DNA of 64,000 bases, taken from Holophagales bacterium (GTDB lineage: Bacteria > Acidobacteriota > Thermoanaerobaculia > UBA5066). The DNA is taken from NCBI GenBank assembly GCA_016719485.1, contig JADJZB010000002.1, positions 583,761 to 647,760 on the forward strand, given 5' to 3'. The position numbers were made by a program, and so were the translations under genes. This document shows, one piece after another, positions 11,502-19,896 of the stretch (its first letter is position 1; each line of letters starts with the position of its first letter). Under the pieces are notes generated by a model, which worked only from the letters and a program-made list of their open reading frames with translations, did not search any database and had not been told where the DNA came from.

Positions 11502-13090
11502 GGCACGAGCTTCCCGGGGTTGAGAAGACCGTCGGGGTCGAACGTGCCGAAGACGCCGCGCAACGCCCGGATGCCGAGCTCCCCCTTCTCGGCCGCGAGC
11601 CACGGCGCATGGTCCGTGCCGACACCGTGCTGGTGGCTGATCGTCCCTCCCCCCGCGACGATGGCGGCCGACGCCGCCGTCTTGAGGGTCCTCCAGCGGG
11701 CGAGGTTCACGTCGGGATCGGCGGCGAGGCGGAAGAGGTAGGTGGTGTAGAGGCTCGATCCGTCGAGATAGACGTGCGACAGGTGGGTGAAGGCGTGGAC
11801 CTTCTCGGCCTCGCCGGCGAGCCCTGCCCGAAGGGCCGTCTCGACCGAGGCCAGGAGGGCGGGAACGCGGCTCCAGGGGGCCGCCGTCTCGAGCGTGTCG
11901 ACGGCCCAGCCCGCCTCCCACAGGGCGTTTCTGAGGTACGGGGCGCGGAACCGGTTCCGGTGCCACTCCCGCCCGAAGGCCTTTCCCGCGGCTACGCCGC
12001 CACGCATCGCGAGCGCCCCGAGCGCCTGCCTCCGCGTCTGCCGCACGAGGTTCTCGCTTCCGGAGATCCCGACGAGGAGGAGGCACTTCTCCGCCCGCGC
12101 GCCCCGCAAGGAGAGGTACGTCTCGAGGGCACGGATGAGCCGGTCGTGCCCGGCGAGGAGGAGCGTGGTCCGGGTCTCCTCGGGAGTCGAGAGGCGGAGC
12201 ATCGAGAGGGGAAGGCGCAGCGCGGCCATCTCGCGGACCGCGGCGATCGCCGACGGGAAGTCGGGGAGGAAGACGCCGTGGACCTCCTCGATCGCCGGAA
12301 TCGGAGAGACGCGGACCGTCCCCTCGGTGATCACGCCCAGCCGCCCCTCGCTCCCGAGGACCAGCTCGCGCAGGTCGGGGCCGGCCGCCGACGCCGGAAA
12401 CGGCGGCAGGTCGAGCCGTCCCTCGGGCGACTCGACGCGACCGCCGGCGAAGAGGCGCTCGATCCGGCCGTAGCCGAGGGACTGCTGACCGCTCGAGCGG
12501 GTCGCGATCCACCCCCCGAGCGTCGAGAGCTCGAACGACTGCGGAAAGTGTCCCAGCGTCCACCCTCGCGCCAGGAGCGTCGCCTCGAGGTCGGGCCCCT
12601 TCACGCCCGCGCCGAACGTCGCGAGCCGGCTCGTCTCGTCGAACGAGAGAAGGCGCGAGAGGCGCGAGAGGTCCACCGTGACGACCGGCGCCTCGGAAGG
12701 CTGAGGGTTCACGTGGCCCGCCACGCTCGTCCCTCCGCCCCAGGGAATGAGCCGGGCGCCCCGCTCGCGCGCCCACGCCAGGAGCGCCGCCACGTCGCTT
12801 CCGCTCTCGGGGAAGACGACCGCATCGGGGGCGAGGCCGATCCGGCCCGAGCGCAGAGCGATCCAGTCGGGAAGGCTCTGCCCGCGCGCGTGGAGAAGAC
12901 GTTCCCACGGGTCGAGCGTGACGCCGCTTCCCGGCGCGAGGCGCGACGCGGGCACGGCGGTGAGCGCCTGGGCCGGCGTCGCGTCGCGCGGGGGCGTCGC
13001 GGGTCCGACCCACGCGGAAAGGGTCTCCACGGCCCGCGCGGGGAGCGCGGCGGAGACGGTGTCGTCTCCCCATCCGTTCCAGCGCCTCAC
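11498..13090 (-). CDS. FAD-linked oxidase, alkylglycerone-phosphate synthase-like
   Basis: 530 aa, with start GTG at 13090 overlapping the regulator stop (GTGA). The N-terminus VRRWNGWGDD is typical of alkyldihydroxyacetonephosphate synthase relatives. A type-4 FAD-binding domain follows (VVFPESGSDVAALL, PWGGGTSVAGHV, LGGWIATRSSGQQS, LVLGSEGRLGVI), then the C-terminal oxidase domain with ISHQHGVGTDHAPW. In the family, AGPS exchanges the acyl chain of acyl-DHAP for a fatty alcohol, making ether lipids; glycolate and D-lactate oxidases share the fold. Sitting beside a DHAP-producing GlpD and under a fatty-acid-type regulator favours a lipid role, but this is inference. Confidence 0.82.
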   Translation of the reverse strand: MRRWNGWGDDTVSAALPARAVETLSAWVGPATPPRDATPAQALTAVPASRLAPGSGVTLDPWERLLHARGQSLPDWIALRSGRIGLAPDAVVFPESGSDVAALLAWARERGARLIPWGGGTSVAGHVNPQPSEAPVVTVDLSRLSRLLSFDETSRLATFGAGVKGPDLEATLLARGWTLGHFPQSFELSTLGGWIATRSSGQQSLGYGRIERLFAGGRVESPEGRLDLPPFPASAAGPDLRELVLGSEGRLGVITEGTVRVSPIPAIEEVHGVFLPDFPSAIAAVREMAALRLPLSMLRLSTPEETRTTLLLAGHDRLIRALETYLSLRGARAEKCLLLVGISGSENLVRQTRRQALGALAMRGGVAAGKAFGREWHRNRFRAPYLRNALWEAGWAVDTLETAAPWSRVPALLASVETALRAGLAGEAEKVHAFTHLSHVYLDGSSLYTTYLFRLAADPDVNLARWRTLKTAASAAIVAGGGTISHQHGVGTDHAPWLAAEKGELGIRALRGVFGTFDPDGLLNPGKLVP

Positions 13091-13836
13091 CGCCGTTCTC
13101 CAGCGGCGAGACGACGCTCGAGCGGACGCCAGAGCCCGACGCTTCGCGTCATCACGTCGCGCGTCACCCGCTCGGCGGCCGCCGCGTCGCCCGCGATGGC
13201 CGCGGCGCGGAGCGCGGCGTAGAACGCGCGCGAAGCGGCTCGCGCCGCCGGCCGCTCGAAATAGAGCGCGGCCATCCGGGCAAAGAGGCCACGGAACCCG
13301 TTCAGGATGAGCGCGTAGACGGGATTGCCCGAGGAGACGGCGAGGAGGTGGTGGAGCTCCCAGTCGAACGCGGTCCACTCCGCGGCGCCGGAACCGAGCG
13401 CCTCCGACCCGGCCAGGAACGCGGCGACCCGGGCCGGAGCGTGCCGGACCGCCTCGCGCGCGTAGGCCGGCGCGAGGACCTCGCGCACCTCGAGAAGCTG
13501 CTTCACGAAGCCCTTCGGGATCTCTCCGTGCTCGGCGAGCCCGGCGAGGACGTTGAGCCCTCCCTCGGTCCAGACGTCGTTCACCCGGGTCGGGAGCCCG
13601 TGCCTCACCGAAACGAACCCGTCCCGGTCGAGCTTCTTCAGGACCTCCCGAAGCGTCGGGCGCGTGACGCCGAGCGTCGCGGCCAGCGCCCGCTCGGGCG
13701 GAAGCCCCTCTCCGGGCAACCAGCGGCCCGCGAGGAGGGCGGAGAGGAGCTCCCTCTCGGCGTGGGCGCCGGGGCGCAGGGCCGCGGGGGCGAAGGGGGC
13801 GAGCGCGCGGGCCGACGGCTTCCGGCCACGGGACAC
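13087..13836 (-). CDS. FadR-like GntR-family transcriptional regulator
   Basis: About 249 aa from GTG 13836; further-upstream starts exist (GTG 13869, ATG 13935) and no convincing Shine-Dalgarno decides between them. An N-terminal winged helix (PPERALAATLGVTRPTLREVL, KKLDRDGFVSV in order) leads into HGLPTRVNDVW and GGLNVL, which parallel E. coli FadR (HGKPTKVNNFW, SGLNIL), followed by the all-helical C-terminal acyl-CoA-type ligand domain. It is the first gene of the AGPS-GlpD-kinase operon and has a TGGTA-TACCA inverted repeat immediately upstream, so it is probably autoregulated and ligand-responsive. Confidence 0.85.
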   Translation of the reverse strand: MSRGRKPSARALAPFAPAALRPGAHAERELLSALLAGRWLPGEGLPPERALAATLGVTRPTLREVLKKLDRDGFVSVRHGLPTRVNDVWTEGGLNVLAGLAEHGEIPKGFVKQLLEVREVLAPAYAREAVRHAPARVAAFLAGSEALGSGAAEWTAFDWELHHLLAVSSGNPVYALILNGFRGLFARMAALYFERPAARAASRAFYAALRAAAIAGDAAAAERVTRDVMTRSVGLWRPLERRLAAGERR

Positions 13837-13850
13837 GGGAGTCGATGCAC

Positions 13851-13868
13851 TGGTATGAGGTCTTACCA
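13851..13868. promoter_or_regulatory. Candidate FadR/GntR-type operator
   Basis: TGGTATGAGGTCTTACCA contains the outer repeat TGGTA-N8-TACCA and the inner palindrome GGTCTTACC, close to the GGT-N3-ACC core of FadR operators. It lies 15 bases upstream of the proposed GTG start and in the divergent spacer to the 13990 gene. If the GTG at 13869 is used instead, the site would fall inside the coding region. Confidence 0.5.
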
Positions 13869-13989
13869 CATGGAAATTCTGCCGCGGACGGATCGGCGCG
13901 TCAAGGGCCCGCTGCGGATACCGTCCGCCCCGCATGTCGCCCGATTTCGTATCATGTCCGGTGGGGGCTCGCCCCCGTGAAGGAACCGC

Positions 13990-14481
13990 ATGACCTCCCC
14001 TTCTCTCCTCCTCGACCTCCTCCAGCGCGACGAGCCCGCGATCCTCTCAGAGTCCTACGAAGGGATGACCCGCTGCCGGCTCACCAGCTACGAGGCGGCG
14101 GGAGCCGACGAGACGCGGCGCCGGTTCGCGCGCCTCTTCGCCCTCCTCGTCGACGCCGTCCGCGAAAGGGACCTCGAGCCCGTCCTCGCCTACGCCCGCG
14201 AGATCGCGCGGCAGCGCTTCGCCGAGGGGTTCGACCTCCAGGAGGTCCAGTCCGCCATCAACGTCCTCGAGGAAGCCGTCTGGCGCCGCGTGGTCAAGGA
14301 GATCCCGCCGGAAGGTCTCGCCGAGGCGCTCGGCCTCGTCAGCACCGTCCTCGGCGTCTGCAAGGACACCATGGCGTCGTCCTACGTCTCCCTCGCGACG
14401 AAGCGGCACGCGACGAGCCTCGACATGACGGCGCTCTTCCGCGGCACCCAGAACCGCTTCTACACCAGTAGCACGGACTGA
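13990..14481 (+). CDS. RsbRD N-terminal-like (globin-fold sensor) protein
   Basis: 163 aa, all-helical by composition, no membrane segment. The central region (YAREIARQRFAEGFDLQEVQ, then INVLEEAVWRR) follows the pattern of the N-terminal domain of RsbR/RsbRD stressosome co-antagonists, but the C-terminal STAS domain of those proteins is absent, so this is a stand-alone sensor domain. It is transcribed divergently from the FadR-like regulator. A short hairpin (GGGGG-CTCG-CCCCC, 13963-13976) lies in its leader just before GAAGGA. Partner and signal are unknown. Confidence 0.65.
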   Translation: MTSPSLLLDLLQRDEPAILSESYEGMTRCRLTSYEAAGADETRRRFARLFALLVDAVRERDLEPVLAYAREIARQRFAEGFDLQEVQSAINVLEEAVWRRVVKEIPPEGLAEALGLVSTVLGVCKDTMASSYVSLATKRHATSLDMTALFRGTQNRFYTSSTD

Positions 14482-14492
14482 CGCCGCGCCTC

Positions 14493-15278
14493 TCAGGGCG
14501 ACGGCGCTGCCAGCTCGGAGAGGATCGCCTCGAGCTGAGGCAGGACGTTGCGGGCGAGGATCTTCTGCCCTTCCGGATTCGGGTGGATGCCGTCCTCGAG
14601 GTTCAGCTCCCTTCTTCCCCGCCACGCCTTCGAGAAGGAACGGGACGAGCGTCAGCCCCTCCTCCTTTGCGAGGCGCGGGAAGAGGCGGCCGAACCCCTG
14701 CTGGTACTGCGGTCCGTAGCTGGTCGGTATCAGCATTCCGCAGAGGAGGACCCGCGCTCCGGCCTCGCGGGCCTTCCCGACGATTCCCCGCAGGTTCTTC
14801 TCGGTCTCCTCGAGCGGCAGGCCCCGGAGGCCGTCGTTGGCGCCCAGGGCGAGAACGACGACATCCGGTTTCTGGGAGAGGACCCACTCCGCCCGCCGGA
14901 GGCCGCCGGCAGTCGTGTCGCCCGAGACCCCCGCATTCACCGCGCGGATCGGCCGGCCCCGCTTCGCGAGCTCCGCCGCCACGACGGCCGGGAACGCCTG
15001 GTCGACCGGAAGGCCGAGCCCGGCCGTGAGGCTGTCACCGAGGAAGACGACGAGCGGCGCACCGGCGGGGACCGCCCCCGCGGTTCCCGCGTCCCCGGTT
15101 CCCGGTCCCCGGCGGAATCGGAGGCCGGACGGCTGACTCCGGCGGTGTCCGCCGGCGCCGCTCCGGGGTTCAGCGGAACGAGGTCCCGCGTGGGCGACGA
15201 GCCTTCGTCTCTCCCCTTCCCGCAACCGGCGAGGAGAAGAGCCCCGAAGGCCAGGGCGAGGCAAACCGCGCGCCGCAC
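14493..15278 (-). pseudogene. SGNH/GDSL lipoprotein esterase (TesA-like), two apparent frameshifts
   Basis: Pieces in three frames make up a secreted lysophospholipase/thioesterase of the TesA type. The N-terminus from GTG 15278 has a lipoprotein signal with lipobox LLAGC. After a low-complexity linker come block I FLGDSLTAGLG (catalytic Ser), block II NAGVSGDTT, and block III LALGANDGLRG. The end carries block V DGIHPNPEG (catalytic Asp-His). One base is missing somewhere in 15065-15180, and one extra base lies in the C run at 14609-14611; correcting the latter restores GKKELNLEDGIHP. Both look like sequencing errors. It is divergent from ybbA, the same order as E. coli tesA-ybbA-ybbP. Confidence 0.8.
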
Positions 15279-15317
15279 GGCGGCGGATGTTACGGGAATG
15301 CGAGACTCCGCCCTACC

Positions 15318-16001
15318 ATGACGCCCCTCCTCGAGCTTCGCGGCATCACGAAAGAGCTTCCTTCCGGCACCCGGATGCTCCGGATTCTCGACGACGTCCA
15401 CCTCGCCATCGGCGCCGGCGAGTTCGTCGCCATCCTCGGGCCTTCGGGGAGCGGCAAGTCGACGCTCCTCGGCCTCATGGCGGGCCTGGACCGGCCGACG
15501 CGGGGCGAGGTCCTCCTCGAGGGGGCCCCGATTCACGCGATGTCGGAGGACGCCCTGGCGCTCCTGCGCCGGCGCAAGGTCGGCTTCGTCTTCCAGTCGT
15601 ACCAGCTCCTCTCGAACATGACGGCCCGCGAGAACGTCCTGCTGCCGCTCGAGCTGGCGGGCCACGCCGACGCCGGCACGCGGGCGACGGAGCTCCTCGC
15701 GGCCGTGGGCCTCGCCGAGCGCGGCCACCACTACCCCGCCCAGCTCTCCGGGGGCGAGCAGCAGCGCGTGGCGCTGGCCCGCGCCTTCGGCCCGCGCCCG
15801 CCGCTCCTCCTCGCCGACGAGCCGACGGGAAACCTCGACAGCGCGACGGGCTCCTCGATCCTCGACGTCCTCGTTCACCTCCGGGCCGAGAGCGGCACCA
15901 CCCTCGTCCTCGTCACGCACGACCCCGCCGTCGCCGCCCTCGCCGGCCGCCGGATCCACCTCCGCGACGGGAGGATCGAGCGGGACGAGACGTCGTCGTG
16001 A
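15318..16001 (+). CDS. ybbA: ABC transporter ATP-binding protein, YbbA/LolD type
   Basis: 227-aa ATPase subunit. Walker A GPSGSGKST, Q-loop FVFQSYQLL, signature LSGGEQQRVALARA, Walker B LLLADEP and the His loop VTHD are all present. It belongs to the MacB/LolD/YbbA class that works with FtsX-type permeases by mechanotransmission rather than classical transport. It overlaps the permease gene by GTGA, and the divergent neighbour is a TesA-like esterase, which favours YbbA over LolD. The substrate of YbbAP-type systems is poorly defined, with envelope or lipid roles suspected. Confidence 0.9.
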   Translation: MTPLLELRGITKELPSGTRMLRILDDVHLAIGAGEFVAILGPSGSGKSTLLGLMAGLDRPTRGEVLLEGAPIHAMSEDALALLRRRKVGFVFQSYQLLSNMTARENVLLPLELAGHADAGTRATELLAAVGLAERGHHYPAQLSGGEQQRVALARAFGPRPPLLLADEPTGNLDSATGSSILDVLVHLRAESGTTLVLVTHDPAVAALAGRRIHLRDGRIERDETSS

Positions 16002-18546
16002 AAGCCGCGCTCTTCTTCCGCCAGCTCGCGAGGGAGAGTCGCGGCTCCCGCGGGCGAATGATCTTCTTCGCCGCGTGCCTCGGAACGGGGGTCGCCGCCG
16101 TCGTGGCGGTCGCGGGGCTCTCGGGCGCTCTCGAGGAGACGATCCGGAGCCAGGCGCGCCCCCTCCTCGGCGCCGACCTCGCCGTCGAGTCGCTCCAGCC
16201 GTTCCCGCCGGCCGTCACGCAGGCGATCGACGCGATCCCCGGAACTCGAACCCGAACGGAAGACCTCGTCACCGTCGTCTTCGAGCCGGGGACGACGGCG
16301 GTGGCCGAGGGTCTCGCCCCCCGCAGCCTCCTCGTCGAGCTGAAGGCGGTCGAGCCCGCCTACCCGCTCGTCGGAGAGCTGCGCCTGGACCCGGACCGGC
16401 CTCTCGGCTCGCTCCTCGCCGCCGACACCATCGTCGCCCACCCCGACCTCCTGCGCCGGCTCGGCGTGGCGGTCGGCGAGGAGGTCTCGCTCGGCGGCGC
16501 CCGCTTCCGGATCGCGGGAACGGTCGTCTCCGAGGCCGACCGCCTCGCCGGTTCCTTCCGGATCGGACCGCGGGTCTTCATCTCGCGGGAGGGACTCGCG
16601 CGGACGACCCTCGCCGGGTTCGGAAGCCGGGTCACCCGCCGCGTCCTCCTGAACTTCCCGACGGGACCGACGTCGCCACCGCGAGACGGACCGCGGCCGC
16701 GCTGAAGACCCGCCTCGAGGGGGTTGCCGGCCTGCGCGTGGAGAGCTGGCTGGACGGCCAGCCCGAGCTGCGCGAAGCCATCCGCAGGACGTCCCGGTTC
16801 CTCGGCCTCGTCGCCCTCACGTCTCTCCTCGTCGGCGGTGTCGGCGTCGCGCAGACGGTGCGCGCGTGGATCGCGAGCCGCCTCGACGCCCTCGCGATCC
16901 TCCGCTGCCTCGGCGTCACCTCGAAAGAGGCCATCCTTCTCTACGCGACGCAGACGGCGGGCCTCGGCCTCCTCGGGAGCCTCCTCGGCGCCGTGGCAGG
17001 GATCGGCCTCGTCGCCGGCGTCGGGTATGCGTACTCCGACCTCCTGCCGCCGGGAGGGCTCGACCCGTGGCAGCCCGAGGCCCTCCTGCGCGGCCTCGGC
17101 CTCGGGCTGGGCGTCTCGCTGCTCTTCGGAGTACCCGCCCTCTTCGCGGTCCGCCGGGTCCCCCCGGCACGCGTCCTGCGCCGGGACGCCGAGCCGATCC
17201 CGGCCTCGCGACCGCTGCAGTTCCTCGGAGGGGCGCTCCTCCTCGCCGGCGTCGGAGCGACCGCGTGGGTCCAGTCGGGGCTGCCGCGCGTCGCCGTTCT
17301 CTTCACCGCCGGCCTCGCGGTTTCGGCCCTCGTCCTCGCCCTCGCCGCGCGCGGGCTGCTCTGGCTCGTGACCCACGTCCGGCGCGAGAGGCTCCCCTTC
17401 GCCCTCCGGCACGGCCTCGCGGCGCTCGTCAGGCCGGGAGCGGGAACGGTCAGCTCGATCCTGGCCCTCGGCCTCGGAACGCTCGTCGTCCTCCACATCG
17501 CCCTCGTCCAGCGCGACTTTTCGCGGCAGCTCGCCGCCGACCTGCCGGCGAACGCCCCGACCGCGTTCCTCCTCGACGTCCAGCCCGACCAGTGGCCCGG
17601 CATCGAGGCGCGTCTCTCCGCCGAACGGGCGACGCGGATCGTCTCGGTCCCGGTCGTCACGGCGCGCCTCACCGCCATCGACGGAGAAGACACAAGCCGC
17701 CTGGCCACCCGGGCGAAGGGAGACGCCCGCCGCCAGCGCTGGGCGCTCACGCGCGAGCAGAGGCTCACCTACATGACCGCTCTCCCCGAGGACAACCGCA
17801 TCGTGGCGGGGGCCCTCTGGTCGGACCCGGGCGCGTCCGAGGTGAGCCTCGAAGAGGAGTTCGCGGAGAGGATCGGCGCCCGGCTCGGCTCGAATCTCGA
17901 CTTCGACGTCCAGGGCGTCCCGCTCCGGCTGAAGGTGACGAGCCTCAGGACGGTCGACTGGCGGACGTTCGGCATCAACTTCTTTCTCGTCGTCGAGCCC
18001 GGCGTCCTCGAGAAAGCGCCTCAGCTGCGGCTCGCCGCGGCGCGCCTCCCGAAGGAGCAGGAGGGCCGGATCCAGGACCTCCTCGCGCGGGAGTTTCCGA
18101 ACGTGATCCTCATCCGGACACGCGAGGTGCTCGAGCGGGTCGCCGCCCTCTCCGCGCGGATGGGAGAGGCCGTTCGCATCCTCGGCGCCTTCTCCGTCCT
18201 CGCCGGCCTCGTCATCCTCGCCGGCTCCGTCAGCGCCGGGTCGGCGCGGCGGGCCCGCGAGGTGGCGCTCCTCAAGGTCCTCGGCGTCACGAGGGCCGGC
18301 GCGGCCGCAGCACTGGGCGTCGAGTACGCGCTCGTGGGCCTCGTCGCGGGCCTCGTGGGGACACTCGGCGCCACGCTCCTGAGCGGCGCCGTCCTGAAGG
18401 CCGCCTTCGAGGTCTCCTTCCAGCCTTCCCCCGCGCTCCTCGCCGCGGCGCCGCTCGCCGTGTCCCTTCTCGCGGCCGCCGCGGGCCTGGCGGTCAGCGT
18501 TCGCGCCCTGCGCGTCCGGCCGCTCGAGGTGCTGCGCGGGGAGTAG
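15998..18546 (+). pseudogene. ybbP: FtsX-family ABC permease (YbbP-like), one apparent frameshift
   Basis: Large permease of about 850 aa, starting with GTG 15998 overlapping ybbA. The first 225 residues (one membrane helix, then a MacB-like periplasmic core) are in one frame. From about 16655 the protein continues in another frame (LPDGTDVATARRTAAAL), with three helices typical of FtsX, a middle pair, a second periplasmic domain, and a final FtsX domain ending VRPLEVLRGE. One missing base near 16654 explains the break. Total length and double-FtsX layout match YbbP. It is probably a functional gene in the organism. Confidence 0.82.
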
Positions 18547-18552
18547 GGCGCT

Positions 18553-19893
18553 TCAGCCCGCCACGGCCTCCTCGACCGTCGTCAGGTCGACCACCCCGCG
18601 ACACCCGAAGAGAGCCGGCAGGACTTTCGAGGCGGGGTACGCCCGGCGCAGCGCCGCGACTTTCTCGGTCCCCGCGCGGTAGGCCGGCAGGTACATCCGG
18701 CCGAGGAGAGGGTGGCGGCCCCAGGCGCCCGAAAGCTTGTCGGCGCGCTCGTCGGAGACCAGATAGTCATTCCTGAGGACGCGTGCGACGTCCTCCTTCG
18801 GCCAGCCCTCGTTCCAGGTGAGCCACGACGACTGGTTCTTCGCGTCGTCCTGGAGAAGGGCGAGGAGGCACCCCGCCTCGAGGTCGCGGTCGGGCAGCTC
18901 CTCGGGCGAGAGGACGCCGTGGGCCATCAGGATGGCGTTGTTGGCGATCCCCTCGAAGAGCGCTGCCGGCCGCGTGTTCATCGTCAGGACCGAGGCCTCG
19001 AAGCCGAGGACGCCCCTCACGTAGAGGTCCTGCAGGTAGGCGAACGTCGTCACGTGGCCGGGAACGACCTCGTGGCTCACCAGCTGGGCGAACTCGGGCC
19101 GGGAGATCTGGAGCGACGCGTTCAGCTCGTAGGTCGCCTCGTACTCGGGCGACCCGTCGGGCCTGCGCGCACGCCCGAGGTAGTTCATCGAGCCGGAGAA
19201 CCAGGCGTTCTCGATCATGAGGAACGCGACGTTCGCCCTCGGGACGCGCGCCAGTTCCGCGGGGAGTTGGGGCACGACGTTCTGCGCCGCGAGCGCGTCG
19301 AGATCGGCGACGAAGCGGGCGGAGAGCGCCGGGATCTCCGCCTTCGGGACGATCCGCGCCGCGCGCCACGCGTCGACCGCCGCCAGGAGCCCCGGCCCGT
19401 CCGACGACGGGAAGCCCGCCGACGCGAGGAGCTCGCGGACCCGCTCGCGCTTGTCCGCCGGTTCGGAAGGCGAGCCGGGCCGTCCGAGGATCGCCCGCAT
19501 GCAGCGTTCGTAGGGAACAGGCTCCCCTTTCCCGGAAACCTCGAGCGCAAGGTCGAGCATCACCTCGAAACAGAAGCCGAGCCCCTCGAGGTAGCGGGCC
19601 CGCAGCCCCTCGCCCCGGCCCGCCTCGTCCCGCAGGTGCGCGATGGCCCCCCGGACGTCGACGGCGGCGAGGTAGGCGTCCATCGCGGCGACGGCCTCGG
19701 GCTTCGCCGACGTGCCGCCGGCGGCGCGCAGGCGCACGGCCTCGGCGCCGGTGTAGGCCGCAGGGAGCGGCTCGTCGGAGAACCAGGAGTCGGCGATGAA
19801 GCGGCCCAGGCCCGACGGGTTCATGACGTCGCCGCCCCAGAGCGTGTCGAGCCCCAGGACGGCGGTCGCGACGGCGTGGTCGAGGGCGTCCAC
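18553..19893 (-). CDS. DUF885-type zinc metallopeptidase (HEXXPGH)
   Basis: 446 aa from GTG 19893, 3 bases after the OPT transporter stop, so translationally coupled. The motif HEVVPGH at residues 274-280 and a downstream glutamate (FEGIANN, Glu314) are the zinc-site signature of the DUF885 family of predicted carboxypeptidase-like enzymes. No signal peptide is visible, so it probably acts in the cytoplasm on peptides brought in by the neighbouring transporter. It is shorter than many DUF885 proteins (550-600 aa), lacking much of the N-terminal region. Confidence 0.8.
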   Translation of the reverse strand: MDALDHAVATAVLGLDTLWGGDVMNPSGLGRFIADSWFSDEPLPAAYTGAEAVRLRAAGGTSAKPEAVAAMDAYLAAVDVRGAIAHLRDEAGRGEGLRARYLEGLGFCFEVMLDLALEVSGKGEPVPYERCMRAILGRPGSPSEPADKRERVRELLASAGFPSSDGPGLLAAVDAWRAARIVPKAEIPALSARFVADLDALAAQNVVPQLPAELARVPRANVAFLMIENAWFSGSMNYLGRARRPDGSPEYEATYELNASLQISRPEFAQLVSHEVVPGHVTTFAYLQDLYVRGVLGFEASVLTMNTRPAALFEGIANNAILMAHGVLSPEELPDRDLEAGCLLALLQDDAKNQSSWLTWNEGWPKEDVARVLRNDYLVSDERADKLSGAWGRHPLLGRMYLPAYRAGTEKVAALRRAYPASKVLPALFGCRGVVDLTTVEEAVAG

Positions 19894-19896
19894 GGC

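Noticed and set aside
9903..13073. A single 1056-aa frame covering both glpD and the region upstream of it
   Set aside because: Only the part from ATG 11501 is a real protein. The upstream half is antisense-like low-complexity sequence overlapping the intact AGPS-like gene in another frame.
13950..13955. TATCAT upstream of the 13990 gene, and again at 56259-56264, as -10 promoter boxes
   Set aside because: No acceptable -35 element at 16-18 bases in either case; six bases alone are not enough evidence.
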